A stretch of 64,000 nt of DNA from Jiangella alba. GTDB taxonomy: Bacteria; Actinomycetota; Actinomycetes; Jiangellales; Jiangellaceae. Shown here piece after piece: positions 53,835-61,806 of this stretch (the stretch's first letter is position 1; every line of letters starts with the position of its first letter). The stretch spans positions 1,488,001 through 1,552,000 of the forward strand of contig NZ_FNUC01000004.1 of NCBI RefSeq assembly GCF_900106035.1, given 5' to 3'. Position numbers and translations under genes: made by a program. The notes under the pieces were generated by a model. It searched no databases, was not told the origin of the DNA, and was given only the letters and a program-made list of their open reading frames with translations.

Positions 53835-56367
53835 CCCCGACGCGGATCCTCGTCCTCGGCCGGGATGGCCAGCAGCATGGTGAGGCCGCCGTCGGGGGTG
53901 GTCTCGGGATCAGGGTGCCGCCCATCGCCTCGGTGAGGCCGCGCGAGAGCGCCAGTCCGAGCCCGACGCCGGCGCCGCTGTCGCCGAGCCGCTGGAACGG
54001 GACGAACACGCGGTCGCGCTGGTCCTCGGGGATGCCCGGGCCGTGGTCGACGATCCGCAGTTCGACGACGGTGTCGTCCTCGCGCGCGGTGATGGTCGGA
54101 GGGCGGTCCGGCGGGCTGAACCGCAGCGCGTTGCCGACGACGTTCACCAGCACCCGTTCCAGCAGCGCTGGGTCGGCATCGAGGCGCGGAAGGTCGGCGG
54201 GGAGGTCGACGCTCACCCGGCGGCCCGGTTCGCCCAGCTCGGTGAGGGCACGGGCGATGCTGCCGGCCGCCTCCGTCGGGCGCAACGTCACGCCGAGCAC
54301 GCCGGCCTGCAGGCGGCTGAGGTCGAGCAGGTTGGTGATCAGCTCGGTCAGCCGGTCCAGCGACTCGTCCGCCGTCGCCAGCAGTTCGGCCTCGTCGTCG
54401 GCGTCGAACCGGACCTCGTCGCTGCGCAGGCTGGTGACGGCGGCCTTGGCGGCGGCGAGCGGGGTGCGCAGGTCGTGACCGACGGTCGCCAGCAGCGCCG
54501 TGCGCATGCGATCGGCCTCGGCGATGGAGCCGGCCGACGCCGCCTCGCGGGCCAGGCGTTCCTGCCGGAGCGCCAGCACGGCCTGGGCGGCGAACGCCTC
54601 GATCACGCGACGATCCTCGGCCGGCAGCGCGGGGCCGCGCAGCGCCAGCGCGAGCGCGTCGTCGATCGGCACCTCGACGTCGGCCTCGGCCGGGGTCAGC
54701 GACGGCCGCTCGCCGACGCACGCGACCACCGACCAGGCGGACGGGTTCTCCTGCGTGCCCGGCAGCCGCGTCGCGCCGGCGGAGCGCTCCAGCAGCGTCA
54801 CCGACGTCAGCCCGTACGTCTCCAGCAGCCGCTCCAGCAGCCCGATCAGCGGCCGCGGGTTGCCGACCATGCTGCTCGCGACGGTCGCCAGGTTCTGCGC
54901 GTCGGCACTGGCCCGGGCCGCCTCGCGGGTGCGCCGGGCCGCGGTGTCGACGACGATGCTCACCGACGCCGCGACCAGCAGGAACACCGCCAGCGCGATG
55001 ATGTTCTCGGGCCGGTTGACGTCGAACGAGTGGATCGGCTCGGTGAAGAACCAGTTCAGCAGCAGGAATCCGCCCACGGCCGCCAGCAGCGCCGGCCACA
55101 TGCCGCCGGCCAGCGCGGCCGCGATGACCATCGCCAGCAGTAACAGCTCGCCCGTCGCCAGCGACACGTCGTTCTCGGGCAGACGCACCCCGAGAACGAT
55201 CAGCGGCACCCCCACCAGCGCCAGCACGAACCCGGCGATTCGCCGGCGCCGCGACAGCGGGCTGCCGAGCGCGGCGGTCCGGCCGCGGCCGGCCTGCTGG
55301 TGCGGGACGAGGTGGACGTCCATCGAACCGGCCCGCGACATCGTCGTGAGCGCGACGCCGCGGGAGAACAGCTGCGCCAGCCGGCCGCGGCGGCTCGCGC
55401 CCAGCACCAGTTGGGTGGCGTTGACGCCGCGCGCGAACTCGATCAGCGCCGCCGGGATGTCCTCGCCGAGCACCTGGTGGTAGGTGCCGCCGAGCGACTC
55501 GACCAGCAGCCGCTGCCGGGCCAGCAGCGTCGGGTCGGCGCCGACCAGCCCGTCACTCGGCATGACGTGCACGGCCATGAGGTCCGCGCCCCTGCCGCGC
55601 GCGGCGATGCGGGCGGCCCGGCGGATCAGCGTCTCACCCTCCGCCCCGCCGGTCAGTGCGACGACGACGCGTTCGCGCGCCTCCCACGTGTCGTCGATGT
55701 GGTGGTCGGCGCGGTAGCGGTCCAGCTGGTCGTCGACCTTGTCGGCCAGCCAGAGCAGCGCGAGCTCGCGCAGCGCCGTCAGGTTGCCGACCCGGAAGTA
55801 GTTGCCCAGCGCCGCGTCGACCTTCTCCCGCGCGTACACGTTGCCGTGCACCATCCGGCGGCGCAGCGCCTCCGGCGTCATGTCGACCAGCTCGACCTGG
55901 TCGGCCCGGCGCACCACCTCGTCCGGGACGGTCTCGCGCTGTGGCACCCCGGTGATGCGCTCGACGACGTCGTTCAACGACTCGAGGTGCTGGATGTTCA
56001 CCGTCGACAGCACCGTGATGCCGGCGTCGAGCAGCTCCTCGATGTCCTGCCAGCGCTTCGCGTGCCGGGACCCGGGCACGTTGCTGTGCGCGAGCTCGTC
56101 GACGAGGGCGACCTCCGGCCGGCGTCGCAGCACGGCGTCGAGGTCCATCTCCTGGAACTCGGCGCCACGGTAGGTCACCGTGCGCCGCGGGAGCTCGTCA
56201 AGACCGGCCAGCAGGTCCGCCGTCCGGGCCCGGCCGTGTGCCTCGACCACCCCCACGACGACGTCGGTGCCGCGGGCCAGCCGCCGGTGCGCCTCCTCGA
56301 GCATGGCGTACGTCTTGCCCACGCCGGGTGCGGCGCCCAGGTAGATCCGCAGCTGACCGCGTCCCAT
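53831..56367 (-). pseudogene. kdpD: KdpD osmosensitive K+ channel sensor histidine kinase, frameshifted near the 3' end
   Basis: An intact gene would encode about 845 residues. Domains in order are the KdpD N-terminal ATP-binding domain (LRIYLGAAPGVGKTYAML), a USP-like domain (GETLIRRAARIAARG), four DUF4118 membrane helices, a GAF-like region and the histidine kinase with His631 in GHDLRTPLAAAKAA and N/G1 boxes. At 53905-53908 the minus strand reads ATCCCGAG where ATCCCCGAG is expected. After GGTLIP the frame shifts, giving a garbled tail that runs to 53785. The correct ending, TPDGGLTMLLAIPAEDED, lies in another frame and ends at 53831. It is either a genuine mutation or a sequencing error in a C run. 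Expected role: sensing low K+ or turgor and phosphorylating KdpE. Confidence 0.85.
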
Positions 56368-56400
56368 ACCTCCAGTGTGCCTGCGGCTACGATCGGCTGC

Positions 56401-57099
56401 ATGGAGTCGGCCGGCCGGGTGCTCGTCGTCGATGACGACGCCGGCATCCGCAAGACCCTCGCCCTCAACCTCAAGGCCCGGGGCTACACCGCCGATCTCG
56501 CCGGCACCGGCGAGCAGGCCCTGCAACTGGCCGCCCGGCACCACCCCGACGCCGTCATCCTCGACCTCGGGCTGCCCAGCATGGACGGCCTCGACGTCGT
56601 GCGCGGCATCCGCGGCTGGTCGTCGGTGCCCATCGTCGTGCTGTCCGGACGGGGGACCGAGGCGGCCAAGGTCGAGGCGCTCGACCTCGGCGCCGACGAC
56701 TACGTCACCAAGCCGTTCGGCATGGACGAGCTGTTCGCCCGCCTGCGCGCCGCCACCCGGCGCGCCGTCCTGCCCGACGGCGACGCGGTGGTCTCGACGC
56801 CCGACTTCGTCATCGACTTCGCCGCGAAGCGGGTCGTCCGCGACGGCGCCGCCGTCCGGCTGACGCCGCGGCAGTGGCACATCGTCGAGGTGCTGGTGCG
56901 GCACAGCGGGCGGCTGGTGACGTACGAGCAGCTGCTGCGGGAGGTCTGGGGTCCGGCTTACGGCACCGAGACGAACTACCTGCGGGTGTTCATGACGCAG
57001 ATCCGGCAGCGGCTGGAGCCCGAGCCGTCGACGCCGCGCTACTTCATCACCGAGCCGGGGCTGGGATACCGCTTCCAGCTGCCCGAGGACGTCCTGTAA
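56401..57099 (+). CDS. kdpE: KdpE-like OmpR-family response regulator
   Basis: A 232-residue regulator. The receiver domain shows VLVVDDDAGI, the phosphorylated Asp55 in AVILDLGLPSMDG, VVLSGRG with the conserved Ser/Thr and YVTKPFGMDEL with the Lys. The winged-helix DNA-binding domain ends YLRVFMTQIRQRLE, FITEPGLGYRF. These features are typical of KdpE, which activates the kdpFABC high-affinity K+ ATPase. No kdpFABC is in the window. It is divergent from kdpD with only 33 bp between start codons, whereas kdpD and kdpE are normally one operon. TACGAT (56388-56393) is 7 nt before ATG 56401, so the gene may be leaderless. Confidence 0.93.
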   Translation: MESAGRVLVVDDDAGIRKTLALNLKARGYTADLAGTGEQALQLAARHHPDAVILDLGLPSMDGLDVVRGIRGWSSVPIVVLSGRGTEAAKVEALDLGADDYVTKPFGMDELFARLRAATRRAVLPDGDAVVSTPDFVIDFAAKRVVRDGAAVRLTPRQWHIVEVLVRHSGRLVTYEQLLREVWGPAYGTETNYLRVFMTQIRQRLEPEPSTPRYFITEPGLGYRFQLPEDVL

Positions 57100-57146
57100 C
57101 CGTTTGGTTGCGATGCGCCTCGTCCATGTGTCACCATGTGGTGACA
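57096..57146 (+). promoter_or_regulatory. Two inverted repeats before the SRPBCC-ArsR operon
   Basis: GTAACC-GTTT-GGTTGC (57096-57111) overlaps the kdpE stop. TGTCACCA-TG-TGGTGACA (57129-57146) is an 8-2-8 perfect inverted repeat, 28 bp before the SRPBCC start. Either is a suitable operator for the ArsR repressor encoded by the operon. Confidence 0.6.
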
Positions 57147-57174
57147 GGTGGTTGGATGCTCGGGAGGTGAGGCC

Positions 57175-57621
57175 GTGTCAGGCGAGGTCATTCGCGAAGT
57201 GGACATCGCGGCGCCGGTGGAACGGGTCTGGGAGCTCGTCACCCGTCCGGAGCACGTGCGGGTCTGGTGGGCGTTCGACGGCGCGACCATCGACCTGCGG
57301 CCGGGCGGCGCCATCGTCCACCACTGGAACGAGCACGGCACGTATCGCGGCATCATCGAGAAGGTCGAGCCGCCGTACCGCCTGACGTACTGGTACGCCA
57401 CCGCGCCCGACGCGGCGCCGGTGCCGGGCCGTCAGACGCACGTCGCCGTCGAGCTCTGGGCGACGGCCGAAGGCGGCACGACGGTGCGGGTCACCGAGAG
57501 CGGGTTCGGCGACCTCACCCTCACCGATGACGAGCGAGACTCCCACATCGTGGCGACGGAGAACGGCTGGGGCGGCGGGTTGGAGACGCTGTCCGACCTC
57601 GCCCGGAAGCAGGAGGTGTGA
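57175..57621 (+). CDS. SRPBCC (AHSA1-like) protein
   Basis: A 148-residue START-fold protein. It opens EVDIAAPVERVWELVTRPEHV, has VRVWWAFDGATIDLRPGG and IVHHWNEHGTYRGIIEKVEPP, and ends with HIVATENGWGGGLETLSDLA, the standard AHSA1/SRPBCC pattern. Proteins of this kind are widely paired with an ArsR regulator in actinobacteria; ligand unknown. GGGAGG at 57162-57167 sets the start at GTG 57175, although the frame is open from 57148. Its stop overlaps the ArsR gene start (GTGA). Here the ArsR gene follows rather than precedes. Confidence 0.92.
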   Translation: MSGEVIREVDIAAPVERVWELVTRPEHVRVWWAFDGATIDLRPGGAIVHHWNEHGTYRGIIEKVEPPYRLTYWYATAPDAAPVPGRQTHVAVELWATAEGGTTVRVTESGFGDLTLTDDERDSHIVATENGWGGGLETLSDLARKQEV

Positions 57622-58427
57622 CGCCCGGCCCAGCGGGCCCCGTGGACGCCACTGGCCGCTCGCCGGCCGGACGTTCGCGGCCTGCGGCGCCGCGGCCGTT
57701 GCCGCTCGATGGTGCGGCGCGCGGCGGTGCGCCCGACGGTGGCGCGGTCGGCAGCGGTGCGGCCTACGGTGACGCGGCGGGCGGTGGCGCGGCGGGCGGT
57801 GGCGCGGCCTACGGTGGTGCGGCCTACGGTGGTGCGGTTGGCGGTGGTGCGGCTGACGGTGGCCCAGCGGGAGGCGGCGCAGTGGAGGGCGGCGCGGCGG
57901 ACGCTGGCCCAGCGCGAGGCGGCGCAGTGGAGGGCGGCGCGGCGGACGCTGGCCCGGCGCGAGGCGGCGCCGCTGGCGGCGGTCGCGGCGGCCTGGGGCC
58001 GGACCGCTGGGCGACGGCCGGTGAGCCGCTTGCCGTCGGCCGGGTGCATGGTGCCGCCCTGCCCACTGGCGAGGATCCGCCCGTCGCGGTGTTCGCGGCG
58101 CTGGCCGATCCCATGCGCTGGCGCCTCCTCGCGCTCCTCGCCGACCACGAGCACAGTGCGTCCGCGCTGGCCCGCCAGTTGCCGATCAGCCGCCCCGGCG
58201 TGCTCAAACACCTCGCCGTCCTCGAGCGGGGTGACCTGGTCCAGAAGCATCGGGCCGGCCGCGAGGTCCGCTACGGCGTCCGACCGGAGCGGCTCGCCGA
58301 CACCGCGCGCTGGATCGAGGCCACCGCCACCGCCTGGGACCACCGCCTCGACGCGCTCCGGCGGCTGGCCGAAGGTGACGCCGGATCCACAGGGCCCGGA
58401 GCCGGGTCCGTCGTGCCCGATGTCTAG
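57618..58427 (+). CDS. ArsR family regulator with long Gly/Ala-rich N-terminal extension
   Basis: A 269-residue protein if it starts at the coupled GTG 57618. Residues about 30-130 are a low-complexity Gly/Ala array with Tyr/Asp/Glu in phase (GGGAAYGG, GGAVEGGAADAGPARGG). The C-terminal ArsR domain (about 150-255) is normal: VAVFAALADPMRWRLLALLA, ASALARQLPISRPGVLKHLA, VLERGDLVQKHRAGREVRYG. An in-frame GTG at 58044 would give a standard-length protein of about 128 residues, so whether the extension is translated is open. There are no stops in this frame across the array. It probably represses its own operon through the inverted repeats upstream of the SRPBCC gene. Confidence 0.8.
   Translation: MTPGPAGPVDATGRSPAGRSRPAAPRPLPLDGAARGGAPDGGAVGSGAAYGDAAGGGAAGGGAAYGGAAYGGAVGGGAADGGPAGGGAVEGGAADAGPARGGAVEGGAADAGPARGGAAGGGRGGLGPDRWATAGEPLAVGRVHGAALPTGEDPPVAVFAALADPMRWRLLALLADHEHSASALARQLPISRPGVLKHLAVLERGDLVQKHRAGREVRYGVRPERLADTARWIEATATAWDHRLDALRRLAEGDAGSTGPGAGSVVPDV
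57876..57965 (+). repeat. 45-bp tandem duplication within a GC-rich minisatellite
   Basis: Bases 57876-57920 and 57921-57965 are two 45-bp units with a single mismatch. They cap a more degenerate array of about 15-bp units from roughly 57720. All unit lengths are multiples of three, so the reading frame is kept. Confidence 0.85.
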
Positions 58428-58791
58428 CCGCCGTCGGACGTGACGATGTGGGCGTCGCTGAGCGTGCCGATGGGCACGCTGGCCGGGCGTGGGTCGGCGC
58501 GGTGGCCGCGTCGTCGTCACGGTGCCGGGACGCTCGGGTGCCTCGCGATCTCCCGTGTGCACGCTGGCGGGCCCACCGATCGTTCGTTGACGCCCGGGAA
58601 ATCGGCGCACGCGCCGGCGACCGGCGGATAGGCCCCGTTTCCGGGGCGCGAGCGCCGGTTTCCGGGGCGCCAGCCGGTTTCCGGGGCACCAAGTCCTGGC
58701 CTGCCCTCACGTCCCAGGCCCGCAGTCGAACCGGAGACCACACCCGAATCCTTGACAGGCCGTGTCAGTGACCACCGCGCACCATCGCCTC
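58428..58791. other. Intergenic region with short direct repeats and a TGACA/TGTCA dyad
   Basis: No gene is supported in this 364-bp stretch. GTTTCCGGGGC occurs three times at 58637, 58658 and 58677. At 58753-58767, TGACA-ggccg-TGTCA forms an inverted repeat that overlaps a TTGACA -35-like hexamer (58752-58757). It resembles a TetR-type operator before the SDR gene, but no TetR gene is nearby. Confidence 0.55.
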
Positions 58792-59706
58792 ATGGAGACA
58801 ACGCTGCAAGGCAAGGTCGCGCTCGTCGCCGGGGCGTCGCGCGGCGCGGGGCGGGGGATCGCCGTCGAGCTGGGGGCGGCCGGGGCGACGGTGTACTGCA
58901 CGGCGCGGACGACCCGGGCACAGCGGTCCGAGCAGAACCTGCCCGAGACCATCGAGGAGACCGCCGAGTTGGTCACGGCGGCCGGCGGCACCGGCATCCC
59001 GGTGCAGGTCGACCACCTGGTGCCGGAGCAGGTCGAGGCGCTGGTCGGCCGCATCGACGCGGAGCAGGGGCGGCTGGACGTGCTGGTCAACGACATCTGG
59101 GGCGGCGAGCTGTTGTTCTCCTGGGACGAGCCACTGTGGGAGCACTCGCTGGAGAAAGGCCTGAAGATCCTCCGGCTCGCCATCGACACCCACATCATCA
59201 CCAGCCACTTCGCGCTGCCGCTGCTGATCCGCACGAAGGGCGGGCTGGTGGTCGAGATGACGGACGGGACGGCCGACTACAACGCGGCGAACTACCGGGT
59301 GTCGTTCTTCTACGATCTCGCGAAGTCGTCGGTGCTGCGCATGGCGTTCGGGCAGGCGAAGGAGCTCGCGCCGCATCAGGCGACGGCGGTGGCGCTGACG
59401 CCGGGCTGGCTGCGCTCGGAGCTCATGCTGAGCCACTTCGGCGTGACGGAGGACACCTGGCGCGACGCGTTGGAGGCGGAGCCGCACTTCGCGATCTCCG
59501 AGACGCCGCGCTACGTCGGGCGGGCGGTCGCGGCGCTGGCCGCCGACCCGGAGGTCGCGCGGTGGAACGGGCAGTCGCTGTCCAGCGGCCAGCTGGCCCA
59601 GGTCTATGGTTTCTCTGACCTCGACGGCAGCCGCCCCGACGCCTGGCGGTACCTGGTGGAGGTGCAGGACGCCGGCAAGCCCGCCGACGTCACGGGCTAT
59701 CGGTAG
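58792..59706 (+). CDS. SDR family oxidoreductase
   Basis: A 304-residue NAD(P)-dependent short-chain dehydrogenase. It shows VALVAGASRGAGRGIAVEL (T/A-G-x3-G-x-G), LDVLVNDIWGG at the NNAG position, VVEMTDGT at the catalytic strand and the active pair in FFYDLAKSSVLRM (Tyr-x3-Lys). A LTPGWLRSELM loop and a long C-terminal tail (GFSDLDGSRPDAWRY) are typical of the subgroup. I chose ATG 58792; GTG 58762 would lie within the upstream inverted repeat. It is followed 9 bp later by a Gfo/Idh oxidoreductase and may be co-transcribed. Substrate unknown. Confidence 0.9.
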   Translation: METTLQGKVALVAGASRGAGRGIAVELGAAGATVYCTARTTRAQRSEQNLPETIEETAELVTAAGGTGIPVQVDHLVPEQVEALVGRIDAEQGRLDVLVNDIWGGELLFSWDEPLWEHSLEKGLKILRLAIDTHIITSHFALPLLIRTKGGLVVEMTDGTADYNAANYRVSFFYDLAKSSVLRMAFGQAKELAPHQATAVALTPGWLRSELMLSHFGVTEDTWRDALEAEPHFAISETPRYVGRAVAALAADPEVARWNGQSLSSGQLAQVYGFSDLDGSRPDAWRYLVEVQDAGKPADVTGYR

Positions 59707-59715
59707 GGGAGAAGC

Positions 59716-60693
59716 ATGACGCGCACCCGCTGGGGCATCATCGGCACCGGCGGCATCGCGGCCGCGTTCGCCCGCGACCTCCAGGTGGTCGACGACGCCG
59801 AGGTGGTGGCGGTCGGGTCGCGCAGCGACGAGAGCGCGAGCGACTTCGCCGGCCGGCTCGACGTCGCGCGGTCGTACGGCTCGTACGAGAAGCTGGTCGA
59901 CGACCCCGACGTCGACGTCGTGTATGTCGCGACCCCGCAGACGGCGCACGCGGCGAACGTCCGGCTCGCGCTCGAGGCCGGCAAGCCGGTGCTGTGCGAG
60001 AAGCCGTTCACCGTCAACGCCGCCGAGGCCCGCGACCTCGTCGAGCTGGCGCGCGAGCGCGGGCTGTTCCTGATGGAGGCGATGTGGACGCGGTTCCTGC
60101 CGCACTTCCGCCGCATCGACGAACTGCTGCGGGCCGGCGCGCTCGGTGAGATCACGACGGTCGTCGCCGACCACGGGCAGGCCATCCCGGCCGACCCAGG
60201 TCACCGCCTGCAGCGGGCCGACCTCGCAGGCGGCGCCCTGCTCGATCTCGGCATCTACCCGGTGTCGCTCGCGTCGTACGTCCTCGGCCGCCCCGACGGC
60301 GTCAGCGCGGCGGGCACGCTGTCGGCCCGCGGCGTCGACGCGCAGACGTCGGCCGTGTTCACGTACGCGAGCGGCGCCCACGCCGTCGTCACGACCACGC
60401 TGCGGGCGCGGACGGCCAACCGCGCCGTCATCACCGGCACCGAGGCGCGCATCGAGATCGACGACGTCTGGTACGCGCCGACGTCGTTCTCGCTGCTGCG
60501 CCCGGGCGCGGAGCCGGAGCGGTTCGAGCCCGCGACGGGCGGCGGCCTGCGTCACCAGGCCGTCGAGGTCGGCCGGCTGCTGCGCGACGGGGCGACGGAG
60601 AGCGACGTCATGCCGCTGGACGAGACGGTGGCGATCATGGCGACGCTGGACGAGATCCGCCGGCAGATCGGGTTGCGCTTTCCCACCGAGTAA
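59716..60693 (+). CDS. Gfo/Idh/MocA family oxidoreductase
   Basis: A 325-residue NAD(P)-dependent enzyme. RWGIIGTGGIAAAFARDL is the dinucleotide-binding turn, VVYVATPQTAHAANV follows, and PVLCEKPFTVNAAEA contains the diagnostic E-K-P with the catalytic lysine. The second domain includes RFLPHFRRIDELLRAGALGEI and GGALLDLGIYPVSLASYVLG with the His/Asp-equivalent region. Members oxidise or reduce sugars, inositols and dihydrodiols; this short form with MEAMWTRFLP resembles trans-dihydrodiol dehydrogenase-type members. RBS: GGGGAG before ATG 59716. Confidence 0.94.
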   Translation: MTRTRWGIIGTGGIAAAFARDLQVVDDAEVVAVGSRSDESASDFAGRLDVARSYGSYEKLVDDPDVDVVYVATPQTAHAANVRLALEAGKPVLCEKPFTVNAAEARDLVELARERGLFLMEAMWTRFLPHFRRIDELLRAGALGEITTVVADHGQAIPADPGHRLQRADLAGGALLDLGIYPVSLASYVLGRPDGVSAAGTLSARGVDAQTSAVFTYASGAHAVVTTTLRARTANRAVITGTEARIEIDDVWYAPTSFSLLRPGAEPERFEPATGGGLRHQAVEVGRLLRDGATESDVMPLDETVAIMATLDEIRRQIGLRFPTE

Positions 60694-60747
60694 CGGCCCC
60701 CGCGCGTTCCGGCCCCGGGTAGGGCATCATCCTCTGAGGAGGGGGCC

Positions 60748-61806
60748 ATGACATCGATGCTCATGCCGGGCGTGACGGAGATCCGCCACCCGACGCCGCG
60801 GCTCGCCGTCAACACACTCACGGTGGCCGGCCGCGACACCGGTGAACCGGTCGTGTTCGTCCACGGCAACGTGTCGTCCAGCGTGTTCTGGCAGCCGGCG
60901 ATGCTCCGGCTGCCGAACCGGTTCCGCCCGATCGCGGCCGACCTGCGCGGCTTCGGCGGCACCGAGACCCTGCCGGTCGACGCGACCCGCGGCGTGCGCG
61001 ACTACGCCGACGACGTCGCCGGGTTGCTCGACCTGCTCGGGCTCGACGGCGTGCACCTGGTCGGCTGGAGCATGGGCGGCGCCGTCGTGCTGCAGCTGCT
61101 GCTCGACGCGCCGGCGCGGTACCGCTCGGTCACGCTGGTGAACCCGGTGTCGCCGTACGGCTTCGGCGGCACCCGCGGTGCAGACGGCGCGCTGGCCGAC
61201 CCGTCGGCGGCGGGCTCCGGCGGCGGCGCCGCCAACCCTGAGTTCGTGGCCCGGCTGCGCGACGGCGACCGCGGCGACGACGGCGCGCTGTCGCCCCGGC
61301 AGGTCATGCTGTCGTCGTACGTGAAGCCGCCGTTCGTGCCCGAGCACGCCGACGCCTACGTCGAGTCGATGCTGACGACGGCCGTCGGCGACGACCACTA
61401 TCCCGGCGACGCCGTCGCCACCGACGTCTGGCCGGGGGTCGGGCCGGGCACCCGCGGCGTGCTCAACACCATGGCGCCGACGCACCTGCGGCTGGACGGG
61501 CTCGACGCGATCGACCCGAAGCCGCCGATCCGCTGGATCCGCGGCTCCGACGACGTCATCGTCTCCGACACCTCGCTGTTCGACCTCGCGTACCTCGGCG
61601 CCATCGGCGCGGTGCCGGGCTGGCCGGGCGACGACGTCGCGCCGCCGCAGCCGATGGTCGCGCAGACCCGCGCCGTCCTCGACGCCTACCGCGCGTCCGG
61701 CGGCGTCAGCACCGAGACCGTCCTCGACGGCACCGCGCACAGCCCGCACGTCGAGAAACCGGACGACTTCGTCGCGGCTCTGGTCAGCGGGTTGGACGGG
61801 CCATGA
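60748..61806 (+). CDS. Alpha/beta hydrolase
   Basis: A 352-residue hydrolase. It has VVFVHGNVSSSVFW (oxyanion HG), AADLRGFGGTETLP, the nucleophile elbow LVGWSMGGAVVLQLL, an acid in WIRGSDDVIVSD, and the C-terminal His in DGTAHSPHVEKPDDF. A large cap insertion spans about residues 140-250 and includes a glycine-rich loop. The function could be esterase, lactonase or C-C hydrolase. GAGGAGG precedes ATG 60748. It is coupled by a 4-nt overlap (ATGA) to a second, unrelated-in-detail alpha/beta hydrolase. Confidence 0.92.
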   Translation: MTSMLMPGVTEIRHPTPRLAVNTLTVAGRDTGEPVVFVHGNVSSSVFWQPAMLRLPNRFRPIAADLRGFGGTETLPVDATRGVRDYADDVAGLLDLLGLDGVHLVGWSMGGAVVLQLLLDAPARYRSVTLVNPVSPYGFGGTRGADGALADPSAAGSGGGAANPEFVARLRDGDRGDDGALSPRQVMLSSYVKPPFVPEHADAYVESMLTTAVGDDHYPGDAVATDVWPGVGPGTRGVLNTMAPTHLRLDGLDAIDPKPPIRWIRGSDDVIVSDTSLFDLAYLGAIGAVPGWPGDDVAPPQPMVAQTRAVLDAYRASGGVSTETVLDGTAHSPHVEKPDDFVAALVSGLDGP

